Positions 1-11,153 of a stretch of 64,000 nucleotides of DNA are shown here, piece by piece (positions within the stretch are counted from its first letter, which is position 1; each line of letters begins with the position of its first letter). The stretch lies in assembly GCA_015680685.1 (NCBI GenBank), contig MNCI01028947.1:62001-126000 (forward strand), written 5' to 3'. The translations under genes were made by a program, and so were the position numbers. The notes under the pieces were generated by a model. It searched no databases and was not told the origin of the DNA. It saw nothing but the letters and a program-made list of their open reading frames with translations. The stretch is from Gnetum montanum (taxonomy: Eukaryota > Streptophyta > Gnetopsida > Gnetales > Gnetaceae).

Positions 1-600
1 GTGGGCAAAAGAGGTAGCCATCATTGACTGTTCTTCAAACATTGCCACACAATTTGTCTAGCAACAAATCATTACCAGGTTTGGAGTGCCTCGCGCACTC
101 ATTTCTGACAATGGGACTCACTTCATGGGGGTCACTTTTCAAAAACTCATGCAACGCTTAGGGGTAACACATAAATTCACAACACCTTATCACCCCTTAT
201 CACCCCCAAGCCAACAGGCAGGCCGAAGTCACAAATAGGAAAATCACCAAAATCCTTACACGAACAATTAGCAAATACAGGAGGGATTGGAGTACCAAGC
301 TCAACGATGCCCTATGTGCCTATCGCTCCACTTGGAAACTTCCTGTAGGGTACTCTCCCTATGAGTTAGTGTACGATAAGTTGCCAACACTTCCAATCCA
401 GGTAGAACTCTAGATACTATCCACCGCCTGTGACCTCGGTTTTGACCTACCACTAGCACAATGAGAACAATTAATCAACTTAAGTGTGCTAGATGAGAAC
501 CGATTAGTGGCCCTATTTTCAAATGAAACCCACAAGGCCTATAACAAGAAATGACATGATCTTAGGATTCAGAAGGTGACATTTAGATGTGGAGACAAGG
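1..600 (+). pseudogene. integrase C-terminal part of gypsy pol
   Basis: Translation gives an integrase core and C-terminal end: TRFGVP, ISDNGTHF (second catalytic Asp), then the PYHP...QAE segment with the catalytic Glu, AYRSTWKLPVGYSPYELVY and finally GDKVLY. The gene is broken. An in-frame TAG follows TQFV, a 10-bp tandem duplication near 190-210 shifts the frame inside the PYHP motif, and TAG/TGA codons occur further on (around 411, 462 and 552). The first catalytic Asp lies upstream of the window. The protein would have joined element cDNA to host DNA. Only a relic remains. Confidence 0.85.
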
Positions 601-1761
601 TACTATATTAGAACCCCTCACATATATCCCAACCGACAAAGTTTTAGACACTACGGGAGGGACCTTATATTGTCTCCGAAACCTTCCCATCTGGGGCCTT
701 GCTCATTCACAAACCTGGGGATCCCACCAGGACACAGTTGGTCAATCACCAATAACTCAAACCTTTCTATGAGCTTCACACAGCCGATGTCACAGCCTCG
801 TCATCGGTCGTTCATCCACGCTTCATCTTTCGTGTCTCCTCCTTTCCACCCAATCGTGGGGGAGACCCTCATCCCTACTGATCCATCCCACTACACCTCT
901 CACCATTTTTTTATTTTTTTGTTTTACACTTTTTTGTTTTACATCTTTTTGTTTTATGCTTTTTGTTTTACACTTATTTGTTTTCCATTTTTTGTGTTCT
1001 TTTGGTTTACTTTTTGTTGTCATATTGTTTGGCATGGTTAGTTTTCATTACGATGGGTACTATAATAGTCTTCCTAGTTATCTGGTTCCCACTGTTGCAT
1101 GGTTTTCCTTGGATTTTATGTCGTTTCCACTTCATAAACTCGGCAGTGAGTCCATGTCATCCACCCATTCACCATTCCATGGTTTTCCTTGTGTCGTGAA
1201 CATGCAACCCCTTCATTTTAAAAAATTTTAATTAATGTGTGGCTTGTGTAGTTACTAGACTGTGGGATGACCTAATGGTTTGAATCGGGTGTGACTTCAA
1301 GGGGAGTGCTTTATTTGTTGTTCTATTCTGTTCCCCAGGTTGCCAGTGTGTCCTTACGAATTTCCTCCTGCTCCAAGTCTCTCTCCATGGAAGCTTTTGG
1401 GCAGTTCGACCTTACATGGTGTGGTCCTCATTGAAAAAAATTATTAAAAAAAAATAGAGAAAAGAACAAAAAGAAGTAAAATAAAAATAAAAAAATAAAC
1501 TGAGGATTCAAAGCACACCCCTTGGTCGAATGCATGCAAACACGCATGGGTCTTCGCATGGTGTGGTTGCCCCACACATAAGAAAAGAAAAATGAATCAC
1601 GGTGGGAATTCAAAGCACACCCCTTAGACCGCCTCTCATAGGCCATATGCTGTAGTTATGGGACTTCCTTGGTCCCCTCTAACTTTGTCCCATTTCACTT
1701 CTTCTCATGTTTCCTGGAGTGGTGGTTCTCTGTGGGGTCATTCTTGTTTCCTTGGGGGATG
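601..1761 (+). other. noncoding part of Athila-like element after integrase
   Basis: After the integrase tail there is no convincing ORF. The stretch holds a T-rich tract (905-1025) built from repeats of TTTTGTTTTACA. It also holds a GTGTGACTTCAAGG motif near 1290, found again in the elements at 36900 and, reversed, at 22150. Two copies of a TTCAAAGCACACCCCTT sequence lie about 100 bp apart (1507 and 1611). These blocks recur in the related elements, so they are element sequence, not host sequence. Confidence 0.6.
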
Positions 1762-2390
1762 NNNNNNNNNNNNNNNNNNNNNNNNNNNNNNNNNNNNNNN
1801 NNNNNNNNNNNNNNNNNNNNNNNNNNNNNNNNNNNNNNNNNNNNNNNNNNNNNNNNNNNNNNNNNNNNNNNNNNNNNNNNNNNNNNNNNNNNNNNNNNNN
1901 NNNNNNNNNNNNNNNNNNNNNNNNNNNNNNNNNNNNNNNNNNNNNNNNNNNNNNNNNNNNNNNNNNNNNNNNNNNNNNNNNNNNNNNNNNNNNNNNNNNN
2001 NNNNNNNNNNNNNNNNNNNNNNNNNNNNNNNNNNNNNNNNNNNNNNNNNNNNNNNNNNNNNNNNNNNNNNNNNNNNNNNNNNNNNNNNNNNNNNNNNNNN
2101 NNNNNNNNNNNNNNNNNNNNNNNNNNNNNNNNNNNNNNNNNNNNNNNNNNNNNNNNNNNNNNNNNNNNNNNNNNNNNNNNNNNNNNNNNNNNNNNNNNNN
2201 NNNNNNNNNNNNNNNNNNNNNNNNNNNNNNNNNNNNNNNNNNNNNNNNNNNNNNNNNNNNNNNNNNNNNNNNNNNNNNNNNNNNNNNNNNNNNNNNNNNN
2301 NNNNNNNNNNNNNNNNNNNNNNNNNNNNNNNNNNNNNNNNNNNNNNNNNNNNNNNNNNNNNNNNNNNNNNNNNNNNNNNNNNNNNNNNNN
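1762..2390. other. assembly gap (629 N)
   Basis: A run of N. The left flank ends in GGGGGATG and the right flank starts with a run of 12 G, so the gap probably lies in or next to a G-rich tract that stopped sequencing. The open frames that run across it are artefacts. Confidence 0.98.
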
Positions 2391-2591
2391 GGGGGGGGGG
2401 GGTGCCCTTGTGTAATTAATTAATTAATTTGTTAATTACAAAAACTTTGGCCCTAACCTCTAACTTAACGCTCCGGGAAACTTAACGGTGTGCCTGTGCC
2501 ATTAACATAACTTGGTCAAACTGAGAAAGTATATACGGACCATCTTAAACTACTTATGAATGGTCTAATAGGTGGTTATGTTTGTTTTTAG

Positions 2592-3710
2592 ATGGCACCC
2601 AAACCAAGGCATCCAAGGGATGAAGGACAGTCACAACCAAGGGACAAGTGCCCACGCACGGGAAGGGGATGAGGTGTGCAACTGCTAGAGTATGCGGAGG
2701 ATTCCCATGCAACTGGGCCCTTCCAGTTGACCGCAGAAGTTCATTGCCTGTGTAATGTTGGTGCAGAGAACGAGCACATGAAAGATTTCATCCACCAATA
2801 GTAGGAGGAGCTAGCCAAGGTGAACACAGATATAAGAAGGTTGGCTGCTGAAAATCAAAATCTGTCAATGGAGGAGGTTTGGGCATTACGATAGAAGTCT
2901 ACAATCGAAATTGCCACTTAGAAGAACGAGGCCCTAAAATTCGAAAAAGTCAAAAATCATTACAGGGACCAAGTGGGATTACAGAAGGAGGTGAATGAGA
3001 AGCACGTTCAAGGTTCTAAAGCCCAGATGAACTAAGTGCTCTAGTAACTCCGAGAAGGAGGCAATGTATGGCCATCCATCTTCGATGGATTGAATGCCTA
3101 CAATAAAGCGGAAATTTACCTAAAGGAGTTGCAAATCAAAGAAATGACAGAATACATGGAGTTAGCCAACCTTCGCTATGCAAAACTGGCTATGCTCACA
3201 GCCAGGAGACCGTGGTCAGAATTAGAAAAAAGGTGGCCGCCTCATATTCCCTATACGAGGGTGAGTTCCAAGCCCACAAGGTAACAAAATAGAAGCTGGG
3301 AGTAGCAAATGCGGAACTTGAGGTCCTCCGCACAAGCTTTGAATGCCAACATACCATCATGGAGGATCTGGCCCGAAGAATGAATGACTACCAGTAGCTG
3401 CAGTCATCAATTCGAGCGTTCGATATTGAACGCAAGCAGTTCGTAGCCTGGTTTGTCAATTTAAAAGAACTCTTTCTGGTGTTGCCTTACCCTTGGGAAG
3501 TTCCAGTTCCAACACACATTGGAGAAGCCACCTGGACCGTGAATGACCCTAGAAGCAAAGAAGAAAAAATGAGGGCTCTCTTGGAGGCTTTCCGGCTACC
3601 TCCAGAAGTTGTAGTTGTCGCAGGACTTTCGACATCTGTGCCACCACCAACGCATGGGCTAGCGGCTAGAGAAGGACCATCAGAACCACCTCCCCTAGGG
3701 ATGGTGTGAT
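2592..3710 (+). pseudogene. coiled-coil 3' ORF (env-like position) of Athila-like element
   Basis: A start codon directly follows a splice-acceptor-like TTTGTTTTTAG (acceptor at 2590-2591), with a CTAAT branch-point-like site about 25 bp upstream. The product begins MAPKPRHPRDEGQSQPR, a basic Pro-rich start. Charged heptad-like stretches follow (for example KVNTDIRRLAAENQNL and KAEIYLKELQIKEMTEYME), then a Pro-rich end near 3700. Several in-frame stops and at least one frame change break it. The place between integrase and 3' LTR is where Athila elements carry an env-like ORF. No membrane segment is evident, so envelope function is not supported. A homologous start occurs at 38455 and, in minus orientation, at 21080. 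Confidence 0.55.
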
Positions 3711-3947
3711 CTTCTCTAGCAATTTTGTGCATCATCCTACACAGTAGAGGCTCCAAGACTAGTGGAGTGTTCAATTTTGTCTCTGAACACTACCATTTTT
3801 GTAATTTGTCCCCCTCTGTAACTCGGGCACTTGGTCAAATTTATGTTGTGTCATGTGTGTGTCATTTATGTGTTAAGTTATGTGTGTTGTAAATAAGAAT
3901 CCATACCTTCCAAATTGTAAAGTAACTCAAGGATGAGTTTTTGCTCA

Positions 3948-3959
3948 GTCGTGGGGGTA
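3948..3959 (+). promoter_or_regulatory. polypurine tract of Athila-like element
   Basis: GTCGTGGGGGTA directly precedes the LTR start TGATG. The same G-rich motif abuts the 3' LTRs at 39427-39439 and, reversed, at 20700-20709. It would prime plus-strand cDNA. Confidence 0.7.
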
Positions 3960-4893
3960 TGATGAAGTGCCAAAAGTCAATGCGTCGACTAGGCCGCGTA
4001 TACGGGGCTACGTATACGCGGTTGCATCAACGCGGGCCCATCGACGTAGCCACCCTACGTCGATGTGGCCTCATTTACGCAGCCACCTTTCCTGGATCTA
4101 TAAATATGAGGGCCTTCCACCTCATTTAAGCATCTTTTTGAGTAGTTGTAGTGAAGCTCTTGCAGTTTTCTCCCACAAGAGAGAATATTTTCCAAGTGCC
4201 CGCAGTAGGTGTAAGAAAAGTAATTGGATCTTTATTCAAGCGTTGATGTATCTGAGCCCATTGGCATGACGGCAATAAAGACGAACTGTTCAAGCATACC
4301 TTGCAACATTTGGACTTAGTTGTTTCATGCATTTAATAGTTAAAAATGTTTATGCTTTATTAATTACTTGTTAATGCTTTATTATTTACTTGTTGGTTAT
4401 TTATGTTTTCATTATTATAATTTCAATCGTTATTGTTCATTCGTAGTTCGTTAAAGACATAAGTACGACCATCTCGAACGTAATCCAAACACTTGGTAAG
4501 CCCAATGATGCTTAATGTCTGGTAACCCAGTAGTGTTAGGAAATGCTCAGAACGTGCTCAGAAGATGGGGCCAGATACTTATGTTAGGAATAGTTAAGAT
4601 TTAGATTAAGATAATTATAGATTAATTAATATTCTATCCTTATTTTCCAAAATGATTAGTCACCAAAAAGATAATTAAAAAGATATAAAAATCATTAGCC
4701 TTAGTCTCACTTAACCAATGTCAACAAAGCTTCACAAGTAAGATTAGGATGACAACGACTGTTCTAACCCAAGGTTTCACTGGTTAGAAGTTTGGTGTAT
4801 GTTAAGTGCTTACAGTCTATGGATTTCGATCGAGTTGCGCATGAACACTCGTGATTCGTATGGTTGGGTGTAGGGATACCTAGCTACTCATCA
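3960..4893 (+). repeat. 3' LTR of Athila-like element
   Basis: A 934-bp LTR that starts TGATGAAG after the polypurine tract and ends ACTCATCA at a sharp junction with LINE sequence. It has a CpG-rich palindrome cluster (3990-4085), a TATA box (4098-4106) and the end motif GGTTGGGTGTAGGGATACC seen in the other two Athila-like LTR pairs. Confidence 0.85.
4098..4106 (+). promoter_or_regulatory. TATA box in LTR
   Basis: CTATAAATA directly after the palindrome cluster. The same motif and spacing occur in the LTRs at 33669, 39549, and on the minus strand at 20592 and 26904. Confidence 0.6.
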
Positions 4894-5762
4894 CTAGGGA
4901 GATATAATATGGCAAAGAATTTTCTTTAGACATAAGGCTAAGCACTTGGCCCAAATTTTATACATCACATTAAGAAGAGTGGTGGGATGCTAATTGGAGA
5001 TACATGTAGGATCCTCAGACTTAGAAAGGATAATCCCTTGATTTAAATTAGGCCCTAGGGAACTCGTAAGGATAACCTCTCTGATAACTTGGAAGAGATC
5101 ATTTCCTACCAAATCCCAATGATTTCGAATAAATTCAATTGGAAAATCATCATAACTAGGGGCCTTCCCAAGACTCAATTTAAAACAAGCCTCATGAAGC
5201 TCATCCTAACTAATATCAACTTCTAAACTTTGCAACATAGTAGAATTGATTAGGCTAGGATAATTAAGGGTAGCAGCTTCAAACGATGATATATCCATAG
5301 GGGTAGCAGCAAATAAGGTTTCAAAATGCTTCTTAAGATATGAGTGAAAACTGTTGTGGTCAGTCATGATGGTACCATCACTACAATTTTGTCTAAAGAA
5401 TGCGAAGGAGGTGAGCTATTTAGATACTTGAAAAATTCCTTACAATGTTCATCTTGAATATTTAACCAAGTGAGTCTACTTTTTGTTAAGGAATTTTGTG
5501 CTATGTACACATTCCATTATTGGAAGGTTAATCGGGCTCTAGCTAACTCTCTATAAACTTGAGTATTGAAAGGATCTTGAGTTAATTGATTAGTAAGATG
5601 TTTAATAGTAAAGAGAATGTTTTTGTACTCTTATTTGGAACGAGCAACCATTTCTTTACCTTGATAACGGGTAAATTTTTGCACTCTACAAGTAGCGCAA
5701 TGCCACCATTGAATCCAATCCACTTGATCCAAGGGCCTAGGTTTGACATTTCAAAGGTTTGA
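4894..5762 (-). mobile_element. LINE fragment (reverse transcriptase N-terminal part)
   Basis: This is nearly identical by eye to 12921-13792 of the longer LINE. On the minus strand it encodes the start of an RT: MSLGKAPSYDDFPIEF, then an ILSKSED motif, the plant L1 counterpart of fingers motifs. The left edge is the LTR junction at 4893, so the gypsy element landed in the RT and separated the rest of this LINE, which lies outside the window. Similarity to the other copy stops at about 5762, so this copy is probably 5'-truncated, as is usual for L1-type elements. A stop-rich frame shows it is inactive. Confidence 0.8.
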
Positions 5763-7040
5763 GGGCCAAGTAGTAGGTTTGACATTTCAAGGGCCTAGGA
5801 TGAGCAAAATCCTAACCACTTTTTAGCCAAATAGATCCTCAAAAGATTGGTGGATGAGCAAAAGCCTAACCTCTTTTCAAGTTGGTATGCCTACTCTCAA
5901 CCCCATGTCTTATTGCCTAAGAAATAAATACCTTAATTATATTATATATTTATATTTTTTTAAAAAATTCAAATGATGACTAAATCTTGAGTTAAAATAG
6001 CTAAGTGCATAATTGAATAAATTAAAAATACCTTTCCTTTCTATTTTTAAATAAATTTATTTTTCAAAATTTGCTAATTTAAAGTTATTTTTCAAAATTT
6101 GCTAACAACATTTTAATATGAAGTAATAATCTCCCAAGTACAGATACACTGAGTATCGAAACTGTTATGTAATCAAAATCATGGCTATCTATCCTGCAAA
6201 TCTCAAAAACCATGTTATTTCAAGGCTTTCTAATATTGTTAAACACCCGGTACAAAACAAAATCATCCCGCAGTTAATGATGCTTCCCATCCCACAGTTA
6301 ATTGGGTTTGGCATGCAAAGTGAGATGCTATTAGCGTGCCCTTGGGATACATATGCTGATAGCACATGGCCATTCGTTTGTGTCCACTGATCCGACCGCT
6401 ACATTGTAGTAGCTAAAACATGTATAAATAAAATAATAATTAAATTTGATTTTGGGCCAGGCTAACCACTTGAACAAATAAAAACGTCAAAGGTGCTTGT
6501 TAGCTAGCATTTTAGAATATCAAGGACCATAATGCATCTAGGCTGTAAAGTGATAAAAAGATGTATTAGTAGGAAGCCTACGGAAACTGAGCATTAATCC
6601 CATGGAAATTATTCTGGAAAATATATGGGTATAAGTGTAATTGGACTTTTATGGTATTTTAGCAGTTCTGTATCAATTAACTCCCTCGGATTTTTAGGGC
6701 AACTAAATTGAAAATATCTTGAACATGGACTCTACTTCTTGATGGGAAACCCAAATTTTCGTAACAGAAACTGTCTTGTCTGTGACGGAGATGGTTTTAT
6801 AGACTTAATATGCAAGGAAACAACTCCAAATGCACCTCGTAAAAGCATCTTTTATTACAGTAATGGTATAAAACATAATAATTCGATTTCAAGGAGCGTG
6901 ATTCACAGATAGCATATTTTTCAGTGAAAATAAAACTAAGATGTGATCACATCTTAAGACCAATAAGATTTATTGAACAGAGTTTATATTGTGTATGGGC
7001 CCTGTGTTTAGGTAGAGAGAACTATGGTGGTGGAATTTAT
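5763..7040. other. AT-rich intergenic stretch, no recognised gene
   Basis: No coding unit is supported. At 5799-5870 an imperfect duplication of GGATGAGCAAAATCCTAACC lies about 50 bp apart. The rest is AT-rich single-copy-looking DNA. Short ORFs here match nothing I recognise. Confidence 0.5.
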
Positions 7041-7674
7041 TGGAAGGATAGGATGGATATTTGGAGGCCTAGATTTTGGGTTTGAAGGGAAGTATGGGAA
7101 AGGGATGAGGAAACACAATAACAAAGACAGGATGTGGTGGTGGCAATATAAACTTGGAGTCTAAGAAATCATCAGAATTTTCAGGAACATGACACATGAG
7201 CAGAAAATGAGGGGAATGTGCAGAAATTGTGGATGGTCTTGTTGAGGCCAGAGGACAGCCCTTGTTATTGGGCATGTTCAGCACAGTCATCATCATTGTC
7301 AGATGCTCCTTTCAAGTTTATTGCAAAATTCTCACCACTGTCTTCTTGTTTCCCTTCCCAAATATTGCTTCCCTTGTTGCATTCCACTCTAACCTTGGCA
7401 CCTGCATTCCAACAGGAATATATTTAGTAAAATCATTAGAATGAGTCTTGGAAGGAAATTTTTTTCAGTGCACTTCATTGCTTTGAGAAAAAAGTAATTA
7501 AACAAAAATTTGATCTTACCTGTGTACAAGAAGGTCTCATTGAGATTGTGCCCGCTGCAATACACACACAATGTGGGCTCTCATGGTGGATGTTGCTCTA
7601 TCTTTGGCAGAAGTAGCAGCAATGGCCAGGAACACAAGTAGAACTGGAACATTAATCCTCAGCATAGCTGTCAT
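7040..7674 (-). pseudogene. Pollen Ole e 1-like secreted protein, pseudogene copy 1
   Basis: A two-exon gene on the minus strand. Exon 1 (7674-7520) starts with a clear signal peptide (MTAMLRINVPVLLVFLAIAA, cleavage near TSA) and ends NETFLYTG. Donor GTAAGATC and acceptor GGAATGCAG bound a 118-bp intron (7519-7402) in phase 1. Exon 2 continues GAKVRVECNKG...ENFAINLKG, then a Cys. The pattern C-x2-C...GAKVxxEC...G.F.I.L...C is that of the Pollen_Ole_e_1 family, small disulfide-bonded secreted plant proteins. Compared with copy 2 there is a 2-nt deletion in a GT run of exon 1 and an 8-nt deletion after the third-last conserved Cys, so the frame is broken twice. The family call is by pattern; the function of this member is unknown. 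Confidence 0.7.
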
Positions 7675-7746
7675 TGAAGAATTGCTCACAAAGAAAAAAA
7701 GGAAAGAGTCTTGGATGAATTAAATGCTTCTGCTCAGAGCTGTGCA

Positions 7747-7755
7747 TTTTTATAA
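7747..7755 (-). promoter_or_regulatory. TATA box of Ole e 1-like copy 1
   Basis: TTATAAAAA on the minus strand about 75 bp upstream of the start codon at 7674, a fitting distance for a short 5' UTR. The corresponding site is kept in copy 2. Confidence 0.5.
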
Positions 7756-7759
7756 TCAC

Positions 7760-8850
7760 TGGTTTCAGGATGATACTCTTGTGAGTGGATATCTCATTCA
7801 TGGCAGCAGGTTTGTTTTTGGGATGAATAGTAAGCCGCATGCTGCATGTTTGTTGCATATTTAATAATGTTCTTTTAATTTCAAGTACACAACTGTGAAC
7901 TGTCACCTGTTTGTTGGTTCATGAATTTAGATAAAGCAACATTTTTGATTATAGTAGTAGATGTTCAATGAAGGTTACATCTTACGTTCAAACTCTAGAG
8001 ACAGTTAACAACATAAATAATTTTGAGGGCTTAGTATAATGGTTATTGCCTTTCATGACAAAAAGCTGATGTAATTTTGACATGAGAAGCTTTTTATCAT
8101 TTGTAAGATTCATGTAAACATGCAAGAGATATGGTTAACACTGTCAAAGATATTGTTAACTACATAACTCTGTCAAAGCTATTCATGGAAGAACAAGGGT
8201 GGATGTTGATAAATTTCAATCAATGACGTAACAATGATGATATCAAAAAATCGTATCATGAGGCATCTCATATACCAGTGACTGAAAAACCTTTCAAAAC
8301 GAGCTAATGGTCCTTGATACGATGAAGGAATATATAATAGGTTGCAAATAACTCTCCTGTTGCATTAGTTTTAGTTTTATTTATTAATTATTATGAGCTG
8401 ATGCAATGCCTCAGGTTCCACTAGGGAATTTTGAAGTATCATTCTCTGCTAACTATTGTTTTCTAGAGAATGGATGTGTTCTCAATATGGTCTTTAAAAG
8501 AAGGCTCATCATGAATGAAAGTGAATGATCCACTTTGTTTTCTTTTTAATTAAATTTGGGAGCTTTTGATCGCATCTTGGTAGCATCCTTTACAAATATA
8601 ATAATTTTAATGAATGATTTTCTTTACAAATATGGTAATAGATCCTTGTACTATTAAGATTTAAAATATTTATTAAGAAAAAAATAATGAAAAGACAAAT
8701 CTGAGATTAGTGAATTGTAGAGTTAAACTGAAGTTAAACATTAAAGGTAGATTTTTCTTTTGGGTTTCATCCTTTGCTTTTATACTCAAGTTTTAGACAA
8801 GGTTCCTACTTTTGCTTTAATGGTGGGATCTACATTTCACTATTGTTGGG
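7760..8850. other. upstream region and AT-rich spacer
   Basis: 7760-7910 shares short blocks (TAGTAAGCCGC, GTACACAACTG) with 11245-11330 upstream of copy 2, showing that the duplication included the promoter. Beyond that I see no gene. Confidence 0.4.
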
Positions 8851-10560
8851 TTATATACTTTGTTTACTTATATACATGTAACTAAGTTTCAATCACTTTG
8901 CCTACTTATATGTAGAAAACTTTTAACAAAGGTTATAGCTTTTAGATTGATGGTCAGTTAGGCTAAATAGATTGAGGATTATTAGGCTACATTTTCATTT
9001 TCATTTCTGTATCTTAAGAATAAATGATACAAGACTATAGTTTAAAGTTTTTTTAAAATACCTCTATCAAGTTCTAAATAAAAAATGAGTCTAAGTTAGC
9101 TAGATGTGTAATTTATGAAAGCCTGTTATTAAGCCATAAAGACATACTATAAAATAGTAAGATGTAATACTTCTCTAAACAAATAAGTCATAAAATTTTA
9201 GACAGTTTTATCCTAGAGCCTTTAAGTGAGTTTTAAAAATGTGGATAATGGTTAGAACTATATTGACACCATTACAAAAATAAAAATGCTACATAGAAAT
9301 ACCTCTTATGACTTAACATAAAAGTTCACTAGTAGATCTAAGTTTGTTAAGTAGTGGTTTCTCTGGTAGAGAGTGGAGAAATATCTTAGTGATCATATTT
9401 ACAAATGACAAAATCTAGCATTTTTGAAAATGAACGTTTATTACTAACTTTAGCACCAATGTGTTGTATCCTTAGCATGATCAGTGTATTAATGCTAATT
9501 TCCTTAATGGAAAAGGGCTTTAGTAGAGAGTTTTCAGTTTCAGCTTTCATGATGCAGACATTGTCACATTAATTATGGTCCTTTTAATGGTGATTCTGCA
9601 TCACTCAGAATCAGTTATATCAGTTATATCTTGAGAGTGCGTGAGTTGACAATAAGTTATCTTATGTTTCTCTTTCAGAAATTTCAATTTTTAGGTTTTG
9701 GAAAACTGATAAACATGAATTTGAGTTCCCGTTTAACTCAATGTGCAACCTGCACTGCCTTATACTTGTAAGGCATTAGTAAATTTAAGCTTTAAGTAAT
9801 CAAAAGAGATTGTGCTATAAATAGAGGAATGGTGTGAATTTGTTATATGCAAATTATATAAAGGGAGAAAAGCCTTTATAATCACTGATTCACCGTAAAT
9901 AAAATTCTGTCCATTCTTATTCTTCTTTTAATTTTATTTGTCATTGCCTCTGTTTTAATGGTTTTTCCAACAGGGAGTTCCGTCCACGTATTCAATTCAT
10001 AATTTTAATTTCTAAATTATAAGCTCCAGCAAAGATTCAGAAGGCCCATAATTTAATCGATTTTTGAGTATAAATGATTCTTTGAATGAGACAATGAGTG
10101 TTCGCTGAAATTGAGAGAATAAATATTGTCGTTTACGGTAAGTGCCAACATCTTGTACACCATGTCCCTCGATTACCTCTTCTCACATGGTAACATCATA
10201 TAATCTTTTAAACCGTTCTTTCTTTGTAACATCACTTATTTATTTGTTATTTTTGTTGTCGTACATTGCTATTGGTCTTCAATCTTAGGTTGTAAGAAAA
10301 GCTTAGCTTTGTAAAGCTTAGCTTTGTAATCTGAAAGTGGAATATTATGAATTTTACATTAACAACCTAATCCACGATCATTAACTTTTTACAGTTGTGA
10401 CTCAAAAATTAAAAGGGGAGAAAAGCTTTCAAGTAATACTTGGCATAAGTATTGATAATGCTGTAACATTAATTTTGGTCCTGTGATCAATGTCAAATCA
10501 AACAGGGAAAATTACTGACAGTTTATTGGGTTCATATGAATGTCAAGTTTAGATGGATTT
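8851..10560 (+). repeat. AT-rich spacer with possible solo copia-type LTR (right part 9800-9972)
   Basis: At 9815-9824 a CTATAAATAG box is followed by an AT- and T-rich downstream stretch that ends TTTTTCCAACA at 9972, the usual end of copia LTRs (TG...CCAACA). A TGTTGGG start occurs near 8845, but no target-site duplication was found and no primer-binding site follows. The remainder shows no coding potential. Confidence 0.3.
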
Positions 10561-10599
10561 AGGACTTGAAAAGGATCACCAAAAACGAATGAGGTAGTA

Positions 10600-11085
10600 A
10601 TCTAGGCCTGGAATCCATGAAACCATCAGACTTTGTGGGAACATGACACAGGAGCAGGTGCAGATATGGCAACAGGGAAGTGAAGGAACTGCTGGAGCTT
10701 GGGCATGTTCACCATCACTGCACACTCATCTTCACTGGACTGTGTGCTTATTTGAGATCTACTGCAAAACTGCCGTGATTACGGTTTTCTTTTCTTCCTC
10801 TCCAAATCTTGCTCCTCTTGTTGCATTTCACACCAAACAAAGCATTTGCCCAGAATACCCAATATGATTATACTTTGCAGCTTGTCGAAATTCAAGAAAT
10901 TGGAGTTGGAAAATAGGAAAGATATAAATTTTGCTTGCCTGAGTACAAGAGAGTTTCATTGGGATTATGCTTGTTGCAGTGCATATAAAAAAGGCGAGCT
11001 CTCAGTACTGTTGAAGTTCCATCATCTACAGAAGCAGTAACAATGGCTAGGAATAGAAGTAGCAGTATTGTTAGCCATCTCCGTC
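10600..11085 (-). pseudogene. Pollen Ole e 1-like secreted protein, pseudogene copy 2
   Basis: A diverged copy of the gene at 7040-7674, same strand. Exon 1 stays in one frame through a hydrophobic signal-peptide core (LLLLFLAIVTAS) to HNPNETLLYSG, keeping the Cys pair region. The start codon position appears changed from ATG to ACG and a stop lies just after it. The donor at 10938-10933 is GCAAGC, a GC rather than GT donor. The acceptor AG has been lost (ATGCAG to ATGCTT near 10840). Exon 2 carries EDECAVMVNMPK, which shows the frame that copy 1 has lost by deletion, but it contains stops. Each copy therefore preserves what the other has lost. Both look non-functional. Confidence 0.6.
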
Positions 11086-11144
11086 AGACGTACTGTTTGT
11101 AGCAGAACCCGGTAGAAGAAAAACAGGAAATCTTGTAGCAGTAT

Positions 11145-11153
11145 CTCTTATAA
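11145..11153 (-). promoter_or_regulatory. TATA box of Ole e 1-like copy 2
   Basis: TTATAAGAG on the minus strand about 65 bp upstream of the former start, aligned with the TATA box of copy 1. Confidence 0.4.

Larger units (their letters stand above)
1..4893 (+). mobile_element. Athila-like Ty3/gypsy LTR retrotransposon, 3' portion
   Basis: The window opens inside the pol gene of a gypsy element whose 5' half lies outside. In order it holds the integrase end (1-600), a T-rich tract (905-1025), an assembly gap, a coiled-coil ORF (2592-3710), a polypurine tract (3948-3959) and a 3' LTR (3960-4893). The integrase tail reads LDENR...A and is followed by a GDKVLY motif, as in Athila integrases. 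The LTR ends TGATG...CATCA match two smaller elements at 19881 and 33560. The base after the LTR is LINE sequence, so the element sits inside a LINE. CTAGG at 4894-4898 is the expected right target-site duplication; its partner is outside the window. Confidence 0.8.

Noticed and set aside
589-1041. 150-codon ORF after integrase
   Set aside because: It reads through the T-rich noncoding tract, giving a Phe-rich artefact.
1658-2423. Long ORFs across the N run
   Set aside because: They exist only because N codons are not read as stops; the flanking sequence has no coding features.
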